Both the position numbers and the translations under genes were made by a program. This document shows positions 47,797-56,107 of a stretch of DNA of 64,000 bases, piece after piece. The DNA is from a virus. Numbering within the stretch: the first letter of the stretch is position 1; each line of letters begins with the position of its first letter. The stretch spans positions 1 through 64,000 of the IMG/VR virus record IMGVR_UViG_3300046820_000903. The stretch is one strand, 5' to 3'. The notes beneath the pieces are model-generated. The model saw only the letters and a program-made list of their open reading frames with translations. It did not search any database and had not been told where the DNA came from.

Positions 47797-48960
47797 TTAC
47801 TCTAAATATAAGGGATTACTCAGGCATGTCATTAGCCCTTTTTTTATTCCGCCCAACTTGATCCAGTCATTGCCAACCAAGTCTGCTAATTTTTCTAGTC
47901 CAGCTGTATATATCTGAGTATGCTTGGCATGTGCGTCCTTCAAAAACCATTCGTCTCTGGGACTCCACATCAACAGCAAATCGTGTTTGCCACTGGAATA
48001 TGTATCTGCTGACCAGTCTTCATAGACCAAACGATGGCATCCGTCATTGGTCAGATACCATGTTTTACCGTTGACAACTGCATTGCCCAGTGCATTGCCT
48101 TTTCTATTGAGCCAGCGTGAATCAAAGTCCTCTACCGGAATATTTTTAAGATATCGCATTATAACATGTCCTTGCTTGCACAGTAGATCTTTGGCATCTG
48201 GGCTCCAAAAGAAGAACTCATCATGTTCCCAGTCTCTGTTTAGGCTCTGTGTGACTGGACTAACTGAGTTATCAACAATGTCAACAAAGCGGATGGCATA
48301 ACGCCGATCCTTCTCTAGGTTAACTCTGGGCTTGTCCATGCCCCATACAAAACAAACACGCTTGCCTTGGGCAAACAGGTCCAAGTAGTCTTGATTCTTT
48401 TCTCTAATGTAGCGGCGAGCCAGTTGGTTGGGACTGAACACAGCATTTGCTTTGTATAGAAAATCAAACTTGTTATCATCCACACTAAACAGGTTGGGCT
48501 GATAGTCAATATGGTCAACTAATCTAAACTTTGTAGCAGGACTAGATTCTAGTATCTTTTCAGCCACCGGGATGGCCACACGCTTTACTTCGCTGTTGAG
48601 ATAAGTGTCCCAAGAACCATCGCCGCCAAAGTTGTGGAATGTTGCTAACTCATCTACATGTAGCCCTTGATCAATAAATGCACGAAGCATGGTATAACTG
48701 TCAGCACCACCTGACCACCATAAGACCACATAGTCATAGCGTTCTCTAATTTGTCTGGCACGAGCTTGATATAACTGTTTTAAACTTTCAGCAGGTTCCA
48801 CAGTCCAATCATACAGGCCAAATTCTTCATCATTAAAGTTCCAATGTACTGGAATAGCAGTGGCATTGCTTAACTCAATGGCTTCTACCTTGCTGTAAGT
48901 TTTGAACTTGCCAACTTGGTAAAAGCCAAACTTGTCCTTGCTTAAATGTGCGTTTAACAT
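47797..48960 (-). CDS. PP-loop ATP pyrophosphatase domain protein
   Basis: The 387-residue protein has Trp-Ser-Gly-Gly-Ala-Asp-Ser-Tyr near residues 83-90, a PP-loop after a hydrophobic strand, and Glu/Asp-rich strands after it. No glutaminase domain is present. It is the third PP-loop enzyme of the window and the second embedded in a glycan module. It may activate a carboxyl group of a sugar or peptide for amide formation. ATG 48960 follows GGAA and overlaps the previous stop. Confidence 0.7.
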   Translation of the reverse strand: MLNAHLSKDKFGFYQVGKFKTYSKVEAIELSNATAIPVHWNFNDEEFGLYDWTVEPAESLKQLYQARARQIRERYDYVVLWWSGGADSYTMLRAFIDQGLHVDELATFHNFGGDGSWDTYLNSEVKRVAIPVAEKILESSPATKFRLVDHIDYQPNLFSVDDNKFDFLYKANAVFSPNQLARRYIREKNQDYLDLFAQGKRVCFVWGMDKPRVNLEKDRRYAIRFVDIVDNSVSPVTQSLNRDWEHDEFFFWSPDAKDLLCKQGHVIMRYLKNIPVEDFDSRWLNRKGNALGNAVVNGKTWYLTNDGCHRLVYEDWSADTYSSGKHDLLLMWSPRDEWFLKDAHAKHTQIYTAGLEKLADLVGNDWIKLGGIKKGLMTCLSNPLYLE

Positions 48961-50270
48961 TATGTTCCGTATTTTTTTCTAAAATTGATTACCGACTGTA
49001 CTTTTGCTGTTTGTAAAACTCTAAAGTTAAAATCTACTATGGTTTTTATTTTTATACTTGCTTCTAATTTTTTCTCGTCTGACCAAGATGCAATTTCTTT
49101 AATCAGTTCTAACACTTTAAAGAAACGTTGGGTATCATCTGTTTCTAGATCGTAGCTTTCATCCCAAATACTATTAAATGTAACAAACCCTTGTTCGCGC
49201 ATTGCTTTTAAACTGCCACTGGTTGCAAACATAATAAATGGTTGCTTGTACGCAATAGGTTTGTAACTTTTTTCAGTCAAGTGTACAATGTTAGTAAAGA
49301 AGTTTGTTTCAGCAATAATATTAACAAAGCTGTTTTCATACAATTGTCTAGTAGAATCAAACTCGTCAAACATTAAATTCAACTTATGGTCAGGCGTGTC
49401 CAGTATTAGAGGAAGCTGTGCTTCAATGCCTGCTAGATCTTCATCTGATATAATATTCCTTGTGCTTAGTCTATTGAAGAATTGTCTGGCATGATTGGTG
49501 TATGTGCCGCCGTTGTCAATTTCCAATTTGGAAAAGCTAATGTTAAAATGTTCCAGCAAGTTGTTCTTATACAAATAAGCCAGAATGAGTACACGATGAG
49601 CCTGTGAGCCCCAGCGACGATTGAACATTAAAAACGTCTTGGACTTCTTGCCTATTGTATACTTGACTTCTTTGTTTTGTAAAATATCTTTATAGATGTA
49701 AAAGTAAAACGGAAGATATTCAAACTGTAAGCCTTCGTTGGGCTTGCTGAATCGTTGACAATAGCTGTCATAAACTTCTTGACAATTAGGACTGCATGTT
49801 AGATATATAACTTGTGACATTGGTAAACCACTGTTGCGAAAGTAGTTTTCTATCTGCATCAAGTCGCTGTCTTTTAAAATGCTTTCCAATGGACATGTTA
49901 CAAGTAGGTATGCTGTTTTATTTTTAATGCGATTAAACACATTAGCTGGCAGCTGACTCCACCCTAGCATGCCTCCTAACTTGCCTGAGCCAAAAAACTC
50001 TTCTATGCTGTGCCACCAGTAATGATTGTACTCGTACAAGAAAGTTTCATTGGGTAAGTCACATATTGGATATGTTCTGACCAGTTCAGATTTCTGAAGA
50101 AACTCATAACAGTTGGATGTTTGAAGCTCAAATTGAAGCTCATTGCCTACTCGCTTGAAATGTGTTCGGCCCGAAGCTCTGGCCATATCATACACATTGG
50201 GCGGACTATTATTGGGTATTGGATTGATTGGTCCAATCCAATCAAATACAAAATTAACCTTTTTGCTCAT
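48960..50270 (-). CDS. Glycosyltransferase-like protein, paralogue of the gene at 54086
   Basis: From ATG 50270 (overlapping the FkbM gene by 17 bases) the product has 436 residues. The C-terminal third has Thr-Glu-Lys-Ser-Tyr-Lys-Pro, then Gln-Pro-Phe-Ile-Met-Phe and a Gly-Ser-Leu-Lys segment, the pattern of a nucleotide-sugar binding end similar to GT10-type enzymes. Asn-Arg-Arg-Trp near 240 matches Asn-Arg-Arg-Pro in the protein at 54086. A longer frame to 50333 exists but lacks a ribosome-binding site. Confidence 0.6.
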   Translation of the reverse strand: MSKKVNFVFDWIGPINPIPNNSPPNVYDMARASGRTHFKRVGNELQFELQTSNCYEFLQKSELVRTYPICDLPNETFLYEYNHYWWHSIEEFFGSGKLGGMLGWSQLPANVFNRIKNKTAYLLVTCPLESILKDSDLMQIENYFRNSGLPMSQVIYLTCSPNCQEVYDSYCQRFSKPNEGLQFEYLPFYFYIYKDILQNKEVKYTIGKKSKTFLMFNRRWGSQAHRVLILAYLYKNNLLEHFNISFSKLEIDNGGTYTNHARQFFNRLSTRNIISDEDLAGIEAQLPLILDTPDHKLNLMFDEFDSTRQLYENSFVNIIAETNFFTNIVHLTEKSYKPIAYKQPFIMFATSGSLKAMREQGFVTFNSIWDESYDLETDDTQRFFKVLELIKEIASWSDEKKLEASIKIKTIVDFNFRVLQTAKVQSVINFRKKYGT

Positions 50271-50931
50271 AGGTGTTGTAAAAAATAGTATTGATAGCGT
50301 CAGCATAAATTTCTTTATAGCCATGTAAGACAAGAAGATTTCTAATTAATTTATGACTGCGTTGTATATCAGGGTAGTTGTCGTAGCCCGAATGTATATC
50401 TGATAATTCTGCAATAATCATTTTAGGTCTAAAGTCCTCTAAGCTAAACGATTCAAAGACTTCTTGCTCATAACCTTCAACATCAACAACTAGTAAGTCA
50501 AAGTCTTTGCTAATATTATGTTTATGCAAAATAGTATCTAACTTAGTGGTCGGTACAATTAGTTCTGACTCGTTGTTAAAGTGTTTATGTTCAAAAATAT
50601 TCTTGTGGGCGGCATGCATAGTATCGCTCAGTGTACTCAGTCCCCCAGCAACATGAATCTTTTTTTCGTTGTTACTATTTCCAATAGCACATTGTTCAAA
50701 TTGAACATTGTTGTTTTGATGTCGTTGCTTGCACTGGTCCATATGATCGGGTACAGGTTCTATGTAAATCCCAGTCCAACCTAGATCTGCAAGCCCGCTA
50801 GTATTAGAAAAAGATTCGCCATTAAATGCACCAACTTCAACAAAACAGCCGTTAGTTTTATTAAAATACTGTAGATAAATTTCTTTAAGATTGGTTATTT
50901 GGCAAGTAGGAGATATTCTAATATTATTCAT
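50254..50931 (-). CDS. FkbM-family methyltransferase
   Basis: The 225-residue protein has Val-Glu-Val-Gly-Ala-Phe-Asn-Gly near 32-39, the SAM loop of the FkbM family, and Val-Val-Asp-Val-Glu-Gly-Tyr-Glu near 150, the family's second signature. FkbM enzymes O-methylate sugars or polyketides. ATG 50931 has AGGA upstream. A second FkbM gene follows upstream at 50965. Confidence 0.85.
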   Translation of the reverse strand: MNNIRISPTCQITNLKEIYLQYFNKTNGCFVEVGAFNGESFSNTSGLADLGWTGIYIEPVPDHMDQCKQRHQNNNVQFEQCAIGNSNNEKKIHVAGGLSTLSDTMHAAHKNIFEHKHFNNESELIVPTTKLDTILHKHNISKDFDLLVVDVEGYEQEVFESFSLEDFRPKMIIAELSDIHSGYDNYPDIQRSHKLIRNLLVLHGYKEIYADAINTIFYNTYEQKG

Positions 50932-50964
50932 CGTTATTCAAGTCCTTTAACCAGTTATTTAATA

Positions 50965-51609
50965 CTATTGAACTATCAGCTCATAGTCTGTCACACTTAC
51001 AGTATTTAAAACGTATAGAGCATCACAGTGATCTTTGAATCTTTCAAGGTAACCAAGAGATTCCATCAGTGCTCTGAAGCCTTCATAAGTTGTTCCAGTC
51101 TTGTACATATTAAACTCACTGATTTCTGCCCACACTATGCTAGGCCGTGCCGCACCAATAGAACTGAATACTTGATGTTCAGCACCCTGTACGTCAATGT
51201 GAACAAAGTCTGGACTAGCATTATGCACAGAACAAAAGGTGTCTAAGGTAATACTGGGAACTGTATAGCCTTCGCCCCATTGCCAACGTTCATTTAATAA
51301 GTTGGGTCCTGGTTCGCATACACTACCAGACCATGGCCATTCTTGTCCGTCTAGCACAGCACTGGGATAAAAGGTTAAATTCCCATTGGAATTTGATACT
51401 GCCATATGGAAGTAGTTTATGCCATGCTCAACTGCTGTTTTTTTGTTTTGTGCTTCCCATGCACTGGCGCATTCAAATGCATAAAATGTCGCGGCAGGAA
51501 ATTCGGCTTTGATTCGTCTGGTGTCATTCAAGTCTGCGGCACCTATGTCAAATATTACTGCGTTGGGCCTTAGGTTGGTGGCCAGCCATGTTAAATTAAG
51601 ATTACTCAT
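50965..51609 (-). CDS. FkbM-family methyltransferase
   Basis: The 214-residue protein has Ile-Phe-Asp-Ile-Gly-Ala-Ala near 19-25 and His-Ile-Asp-Val-Gln-Gly-Ala-Glu near 140, matching FkbM motifs. Its start overlaps the epimerase gene by eight bases. With the gene at 50254 it would give the glycan two methylation steps; the two proteins are only distantly similar. Confidence 0.85.
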   Translation of the reverse strand: MSNLNLTWLATNLRPNAVIFDIGAADLNDTRRIKAEFPAATFYAFECASAWEAQNKKTAVEHGINYFHMAVSNSNGNLTFYPSAVLDGQEWPWSGSVCEPGPNLLNERWQWGEGYTVPSITLDTFCSVHNASPDFVHIDVQGAEHQVFSSIGAARPSIVWAEISEFNMYKTGTTYEGFRALMESLGYLERFKDHCDALYVLNTVSVTDYELIVQ

Positions 51610-52561
51610 TGATTTGTCCTTGTATCCAGTCGTATGTTTTATTCAACCCATACTCTAAGTTCTCACCAGGTGCCCAGCCTATTGTGTCTCGAATAAGTTT
51701 GTTGTGACTGTTGCGCCCCATAACTCCCGTTGGCCCATCTACATTTCTAATAGACACATTCTTGTATGCCAACTTGGCAATCAATAGAGCTAAATCATTG
51801 ATGCTGATCATACGCTCGCTACCCAAGTTTAAAGGAAACTCGCAGTCGCTGGCCATGATGCGATGTATGCCTTCTATACACTCATCAATGTACAAGAAGC
51901 TACGAGTTTGATTGCCTGGCCCCCATATCTCTACTGTGTCGCTTTCTGTGCATTGTGCTACCTTGCGACACAAGGCCGCCGGCGCTTTTTCTTTGCCGTT
52001 ATTCCAAGAACCCCAAGGACCAAAAATATTATGAAAGCGGGCAATTCTTGCTCTGATGCCATAATTGCGAGCAAAACTCATGTACAGACGCTCACTGAAT
52101 AACTTCTCCCATCCATATTCGCTGTCTGGGTCAGCAGGATACGCACTTTCTTCGCTCAGTAACGGATTGGCTGGATCCAGTTGGTTATGGCTGGGATACA
52201 TGCAGGCGCTACTACTGTAGAACACACGAGTAACACCCTTCTTGGTCATTTCATGTACAATATTCAAATTGATCATTGCTGAGTTATGTACAATGTCAGC
52301 GTCATGTTCACCAGTGAAGATATAACCTGCGCCGCCCATGTCCGCGGCCAGTTGATATATTTCGTAAATGTCTTCTGTTATCAATTGCTGTACATTGGTT
52401 TGCACACGAAGATCCATAATATGGAATTCATCTGCATCTGTAGCACTGAACTCTGGATGCTTTAGGTCAGCACCAATTACATAGTGACCTAGTCGTTTTA
52501 AATCAGTCACCAAGTGACTTCCAATGAAGCCACCGGCTCCGCATACTAATACTTTTTTCAT
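51602..52561 (-). CDS. GDP-mannose 3,5-epimerase-like SDR
   Basis: The 319-residue extended SDR has Gly-Ala-Gly-Gly-Phe-Ile-Gly at 8-14, Ala-Ala-Asp-Met-Gly-Gly near 72-77, Ser-Ser-Ser-Ala-Cys-Met-Tyr-Pro near 116-123 and Tyr-Gly-Trp-Glu-Lys near 149. A Glu-Lys-Ala-Pro-Ala-Ala-Leu-Cys block follows, all as in GDP-mannose 3,5-epimerase (GME). GME converts GDP-mannose to GDP-L-galactose or GDP-gulose. The GDP-L-fucose synthase family is the alternative. Confidence 0.82.
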   Translation of the reverse strand: MKKVLVCGAGGFIGSHLVTDLKRLGHYVIGADLKHPEFSATDADEFHIMDLRVQTNVQQLITEDIYEIYQLAADMGGAGYIFTGEHDADIVHNSAMINLNIVHEMTKKGVTRVFYSSSACMYPSHNQLDPANPLLSEESAYPADPDSEYGWEKLFSERLYMSFARNYGIRARIARFHNIFGPWGSWNNGKEKAPAALCRKVAQCTESDTVEIWGPGNQTRSFLYIDECIEGIHRIMASDCEFPLNLGSERMISINDLALLIAKLAYKNVSIRNVDGPTGVMGRNSHNKLIRDTIGWAPGENLEYGLNKTYDWIQGQINE

Positions 52562-54066
52562 TCTGATGGTTCTATAATAGTTGTTGAAGGCTGATTGTAG
52601 TTGCCTGTTTTGGCTATTTCTTTAGCCAATTTACTTACCTCATACTCTCTTTGACACCTGTCAATGAAGGTAACCATTTCAGGGAACACTTCCTTGAAGT
52701 TGGTACCATTGCGCTTGTCATGCTCTTGTATGTACAAATAAAAATCATGCCGGGCAACAACGTTTTCTCGTTTGTTTGGATCCTCAGCCTTGATAACGTT
52801 CAGTAGTCTTGCCAAGTTATCTACTTCATGCTGATAAAAGCCATCCTGATAGTCCACGTATTCAAATTGGCCCACATTTCCTGTCATCCAGTTCACATGC
52901 TTTTCCAATGTTTCTATCAGGCCTGGGCCTGCAATCAATGCACTTAAATGCCTGGGATGACGCAGGTATGGGAAGTCAAGTGTGACGCCACGAAGGCCAC
53001 TGACCTTATGTTCGGGTGTTGGTGATCTACGTATTGCAAGAATATCTTTTAAGAAATTTCTAAATTGTGGAATACTCAATATATTGAATGTACACATGAT
53101 TGTCACATCCAACTCTGGATAGCGTAGAGCCAAGTTCCATAAGTTGTAGTACCACTTGTTATAGTCCAGGCCTACACGAACATATTCGGCTTGCTTGCCC
53201 CATGTATCACAAGACGTAAAGATCTTTAAATTTCTAACCTTGCCTTCACGTTTAATTTGTTGACATTTCTCAAAGAACTTGTCAATGATGTCTTGGTCAA
53301 CACCCAGGTTAGTATTAATGGCCAGTTCTAAGTCAGGATTAGGATTTTCAATGATCCAGTCTAGTGTGCGGAATGTTTCTTTGCTTAGTAAGGGTTCGCC
53401 TCCAGTAATACGAAATACCTTTAATTCAGGATATAGTGTAGGCCACCACTTCCACCATGCGTCGATATAAGGGTTGACGTCCTTATTTGGAATAGGCATG
53501 CGGTTTGCGCTTTCCAACCAGGTAATATCTTGTGTGACAGATTGACTGAGTTTAATAGCACCATGGCGCTTGGCAGACTGCATTAGTGTACTGCTGATCT
53601 CTGGACTGCAATAACCACATCCAAAGTTACATACATTACTAAAACTCACTTCCACGTAGGCTGGAACAACATCTGCATCCCAGGGCAGTTTAGAACTGGA
53701 TTCTAAGAATGGTTCTCCCCAGACTGTATCAGCACTTTTCTTTGTACGATCCGAAACGTATGTGCCATCATTACCTGGAGCATCTTCTACTCGCCAGCAG
53801 TAGTCGCACTCTTTGGGACGTTGACCTTCCAGCATTAGTTTACGAGAGTGCTTCTTGTGCCAGGTATTGTGCAAGGCACTGGGATTGACTACAATTTCCT
53901 CTAAGGGAATTTTATGTGGACTGGGATGATGACACGAGTGTGTTTGCCCAGTGGCCAAATGAATGGTTACTTGTTGCCATTTGGCCACACAATAAGTGGG
54001 GCTGACCTTGTCCAATTCTTTATGAATACGGATCAGTCTGTCGTTGTATTGTTCGGTAATTGCCAT
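52558..54066 (-). CDS. Radical SAM protein (twitch/SPASM-like)
   Basis: ATG 54066 is chosen (502 residues) because the late box at 54072 ends five bases upstream. Cys146-Asn-Phe-Gly-Cys150-Gly-Tyr-Cys153 is the radical SAM [4Fe-4S] motif; Thr-Gly-Gly-Glu-Pro follows about 75 residues later. Extra cysteines upstream (Cys45, Cys87, Cys90) could bind an auxiliary cluster. Such phage proteins are of unknown substrate; peptide or sugar modification is likely. It overlaps the GME gene by four bases. Confidence 0.82.
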   Translation of the reverse strand: MAITEQYNDRLIRIHKELDKVSPTYCVAKWQQVTIHLATGQTHSCHHPSPHKIPLEEIVVNPSALHNTWHKKHSRKLMLEGQRPKECDYCWRVEDAPGNDGTYVSDRTKKSADTVWGEPFLESSSKLPWDADVVPAYVEVSFSNVCNFGCGYCSPEISSTLMQSAKRHGAIKLSQSVTQDITWLESANRMPIPNKDVNPYIDAWWKWWPTLYPELKVFRITGGEPLLSKETFRTLDWIIENPNPDLELAINTNLGVDQDIIDKFFEKCQQIKREGKVRNLKIFTSCDTWGKQAEYVRVGLDYNKWYYNLWNLALRYPELDVTIMCTFNILSIPQFRNFLKDILAIRRSPTPEHKVSGLRGVTLDFPYLRHPRHLSALIAGPGLIETLEKHVNWMTGNVGQFEYVDYQDGFYQHEVDNLARLLNVIKAEDPNKRENVVARHDFYLYIQEHDKRNGTNFKEVFPEMVTFIDRCQREYEVSKLAKEIAKTGNYNQPSTTIIEPSE

Positions 54067-54071
54067 AATGT

Positions 54072-54079
54072 TATTTAGT
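54072..54079 (-). promoter_or_regulatory. T4-type late promoter ACTAAATA, five bases before ATG
   Basis: The minus strand reads ACTAAATA-acatt-ATG (54066). +1 would fall on the A of the start codon. No Shine-Dalgarno sequence is present, and the box lies in the 19-base gap after the preceding stop at 54086. Confidence 0.7.
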
Positions 54080-54085
54080 ATGTAG

Positions 54086-55387
54086 TTAATCCCATAAGGT
54101 TTCAATTGCTTCTACAACTTGAGTTGAGATTAGTTGATCCATAAATGCCTTGTTGGTCAGCAGATGTCTATTGTGCTGTATTGTTGGTTGGCACTGGAGT
54201 AATAGTGCGGCAAAGTCTGCTTCACTTAGTGCAATGATACGCTTTAATGTACGAGTCAATTCAATTCCACGTTCTACAGGATCAGTTATGGCGTCATATG
54301 ATTCATCTATATACGGGCCAAAGGTTTTAAATCCATACTCACGTAGCTGTTGTAAGAATCCCGGAGCACCTGCCAACAAGAATATTTGTCCGTGTAGCAT
54401 GGGTTTAAAAATCTTTTCTGTGGGGAATATGGCATTGGTAAAGAAAAGTGTTTCAGTAACAAGATTTACAGGGTATTCATCGTATAGTGTGTTATTTAAA
54501 TCCAGTGCGTAGTTGATGTCAAAGCGATCTGTGTCTGCTATCAGCGGAAGTTTATTATACACTTGATTAAAACTGTTGTCAAGATTGTCAATGTAACCAT
54601 TGCAACGATCTTTAAGTAGTTGCCATTGATAAGGCAAGTCAAAGTCTTTGCCTTCCCAATTGATATCAGGTTCCGTAAAATGCTTGGGCATACTGACAGC
54701 ACCATGTTCTACAAGACCAAAGTGTTCCAGTAGCGTAACAAAGAATATGCGGTGCGGATACGGGCGCCTATTTAAACTCATAAAACGACGAGTACCAGGT
54801 TTCCATTTGGCCATTGGGATACCTAGTTCTGGCTTGTCCCTGTAGCGTTGATTAAAGTTAATCCAGTTGGCAAAGAATCCATACCAAGCACACTTCATTA
54901 ACACTGGCATCTTGTTTCTGCGGCACCATTGTAGATACACAGATTCTACGTTGCAAGTACTGCTGACATACAGCACACGATCTGCTAAGTTGTATTGTGC
55001 TATCCAATTGGTCAAGTCTGGGAATACTTCTTCCGTAAAGCCCTCTTCTGAGTAGTCAATTATAATGCGACAGTTGGCGTCATGCAATGCCAGTAGTCTG
55101 TTGGGATTGGAAGCAAACCACGAGTCAATCAGGGCCAGCTTCTGCTGATTCCATCCTCCGTGTAGACCAATGATTACTACACCACGTTCTGTGGCTTTAT
55201 ATTCATTAAATGTTTTAAATTCATTTTGGCTTTTAAAGTAATTGAAAATGATGTAGTCTAGTAGCGGATCAATTGTAAAGTTCTTAGAGCCTTCTTCGGG
55301 TATGTACTGTTTCAAGTAACGGTTCCATAAGTTCTCATCTGTAAAGTCTGGGGCAATGTAATCGCCATACCACGTGATAGTTGTCAT
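54086..55387 (-). CDS. Glycosyltransferase-like protein, leaderless late gene
   Basis: From ATG 55387 the protein has 433 residues. The C-terminal part has Pro-Thr-Glu-Lys-Ile-Phe-Lys-Pro, then Gln-Ile-Phe-Leu-Leu-Ala-Gly, resembling the donor-binding end of GT10-like enzymes and shared with the gene at 48960. The late box TATAAGTA ends five bases upstream of this ATG; a longer frame to 55405 lies across the box. Substrates are unknown. Confidence 0.62.
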   Translation of the reverse strand: MTTITWYGDYIAPDFTDENLWNRYLKQYIPEEGSKNFTIDPLLDYIIFNYFKSQNEFKTFNEYKATERGVVIIGLHGGWNQQKLALIDSWFASNPNRLLALHDANCRIIIDYSEEGFTEEVFPDLTNWIAQYNLADRVLYVSSTCNVESVYLQWCRRNKMPVLMKCAWYGFFANWINFNQRYRDKPELGIPMAKWKPGTRRFMSLNRRPYPHRIFFVTLLEHFGLVEHGAVSMPKHFTEPDINWEGKDFDLPYQWQLLKDRCNGYIDNLDNSFNQVYNKLPLIADTDRFDINYALDLNNTLYDEYPVNLVTETLFFTNAIFPTEKIFKPMLHGQIFLLAGAPGFLQQLREYGFKTFGPYIDESYDAITDPVERGIELTRTLKRIIALSEADFAALLLQCQPTIQHNRHLLTNKAFMDQLISTQVVEAIETLWD

Positions 55388-55392
55388 GCTGA

Positions 55393-55400
55393 TACTTATA
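55393..55400 (-). promoter_or_regulatory. T4-type late promoter TATAAGTA, five bases before ATG
   Basis: The minus strand reads TATAAGTA-tcagc-ATG (55387), seven of eight matches to TATAAATA. It follows directly after the endolysin terminator (55405-55451), the logical place for a new transcription unit. Confidence 0.72.
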
Positions 55401-55404
55401 GTCA

Positions 55405-55451
55405 AAGAAAAACCCCAACGTGCCAGGATGATCAGTCCGCAGAGGTTGGGG
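55405..55451 (-). terminator. Intrinsic terminator after the endolysin gene
   Basis: On the minus strand CCCCAAC (55451-55445) pairs with GTTGGGG (55419-55413) across a 25-base loop, followed by TTTTTCTTT. The long loop makes it weaker than the one at 17298, but position between endolysin and a late promoter supports it. Confidence 0.6.
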
Positions 55452-55461
55452 CCGTGTTAAC

Positions 55462-56097
55462 TTATTTGCTGTCAGTGTGAACTGATCGTAATACTTCTAG
55501 TATATGATGAAAGTGTGCAGTACGATCAGCTAAGCCAATTGTGCCACCGTTGATCTTTTTAGTGACTGTTGTTACATCTTCCTTGTCAGCCCATGTATTC
55601 AACTTGCGAGTATCCCAGAACCAACCTGCACTTAGTACAGCCACTGGGTTCTTGGCAACTTGATCTGGGTCTGCTACTAAGTCTAAGCCTAGTGCTTTAC
55701 CACATGATTTGTAGTTGTCTTTACCTGTCAATTGAATTACACCGCGCCCGCGAAACTTGTAGCCTTCGCCTGATGCCTCATTGCCATTGCCCATACGGTC
55801 GCAATAGGCTCTGTTTGCAATCTTTTCTGGCTTACGTGCGTATTCGTCTGCAACACCTGCAAACTTCTTAGGCCAAAAAGCCAACAATGCTTTGGCTTGA
55901 TAGTTTAAGTTTTCTTCTACTGCATTAAAGTTACCACTTTCGTGGGCAGTTTGTGCAATAAACATGGCCTGTCTTTCGGGCGTATTGATTTCAAAGTGTT
56001 CAAACGTTTCGTTTAGTCCTTCTAAGAACATAGACAAACGTTCTGACTTTGCCTGGGGCAAACATGCTTTTAACACATCCAAAGTTAATTCTGACAT
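55462..56097 (-). CDS. GH19 chitinase-like endolysin
   Basis: The 211-residue protein has Ala-His-Glu-Ser near 51-54 (catalytic Glu), Tyr-Lys-Phe-Arg-Gly-Arg-Gly-Val-Ile-Gln-Leu-Thr-Gly near 113-125 and Asn-Gly-Gly near 183, all typical of glycoside hydrolase family 19 lysozymes that cut the peptidoglycan glycan chain. There is no signal peptide, so a holin would be required. ATG 56097 has AAGGAG upstream. Confidence 0.92.
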   Translation of the reverse strand: MSELTLDVLKACLPQAKSERLSMFLEGLNETFEHFEINTPERQAMFIAQTAHESGNFNAVEENLNYQAKALLAFWPKKFAGVADEYARKPEKIANRAYCDRMGNGNEASGEGYKFRGRGVIQLTGKDNYKSCGKALGLDLVADPDQVAKNPVAVLSAGWFWDTRKLNTWADKEDVTTVTKKINGGTIGLADRTAHFHHILEVLRSVHTDSK

Positions 56098-56107
56098 AAA
56101 TGTCTCC

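Noticed and set aside
47804-47811. Plus-strand CTAAATA resembling a late promoter.
   Set aside because: No plus-strand gene lies downstream and it falls in a minus-strand gene's last codons.
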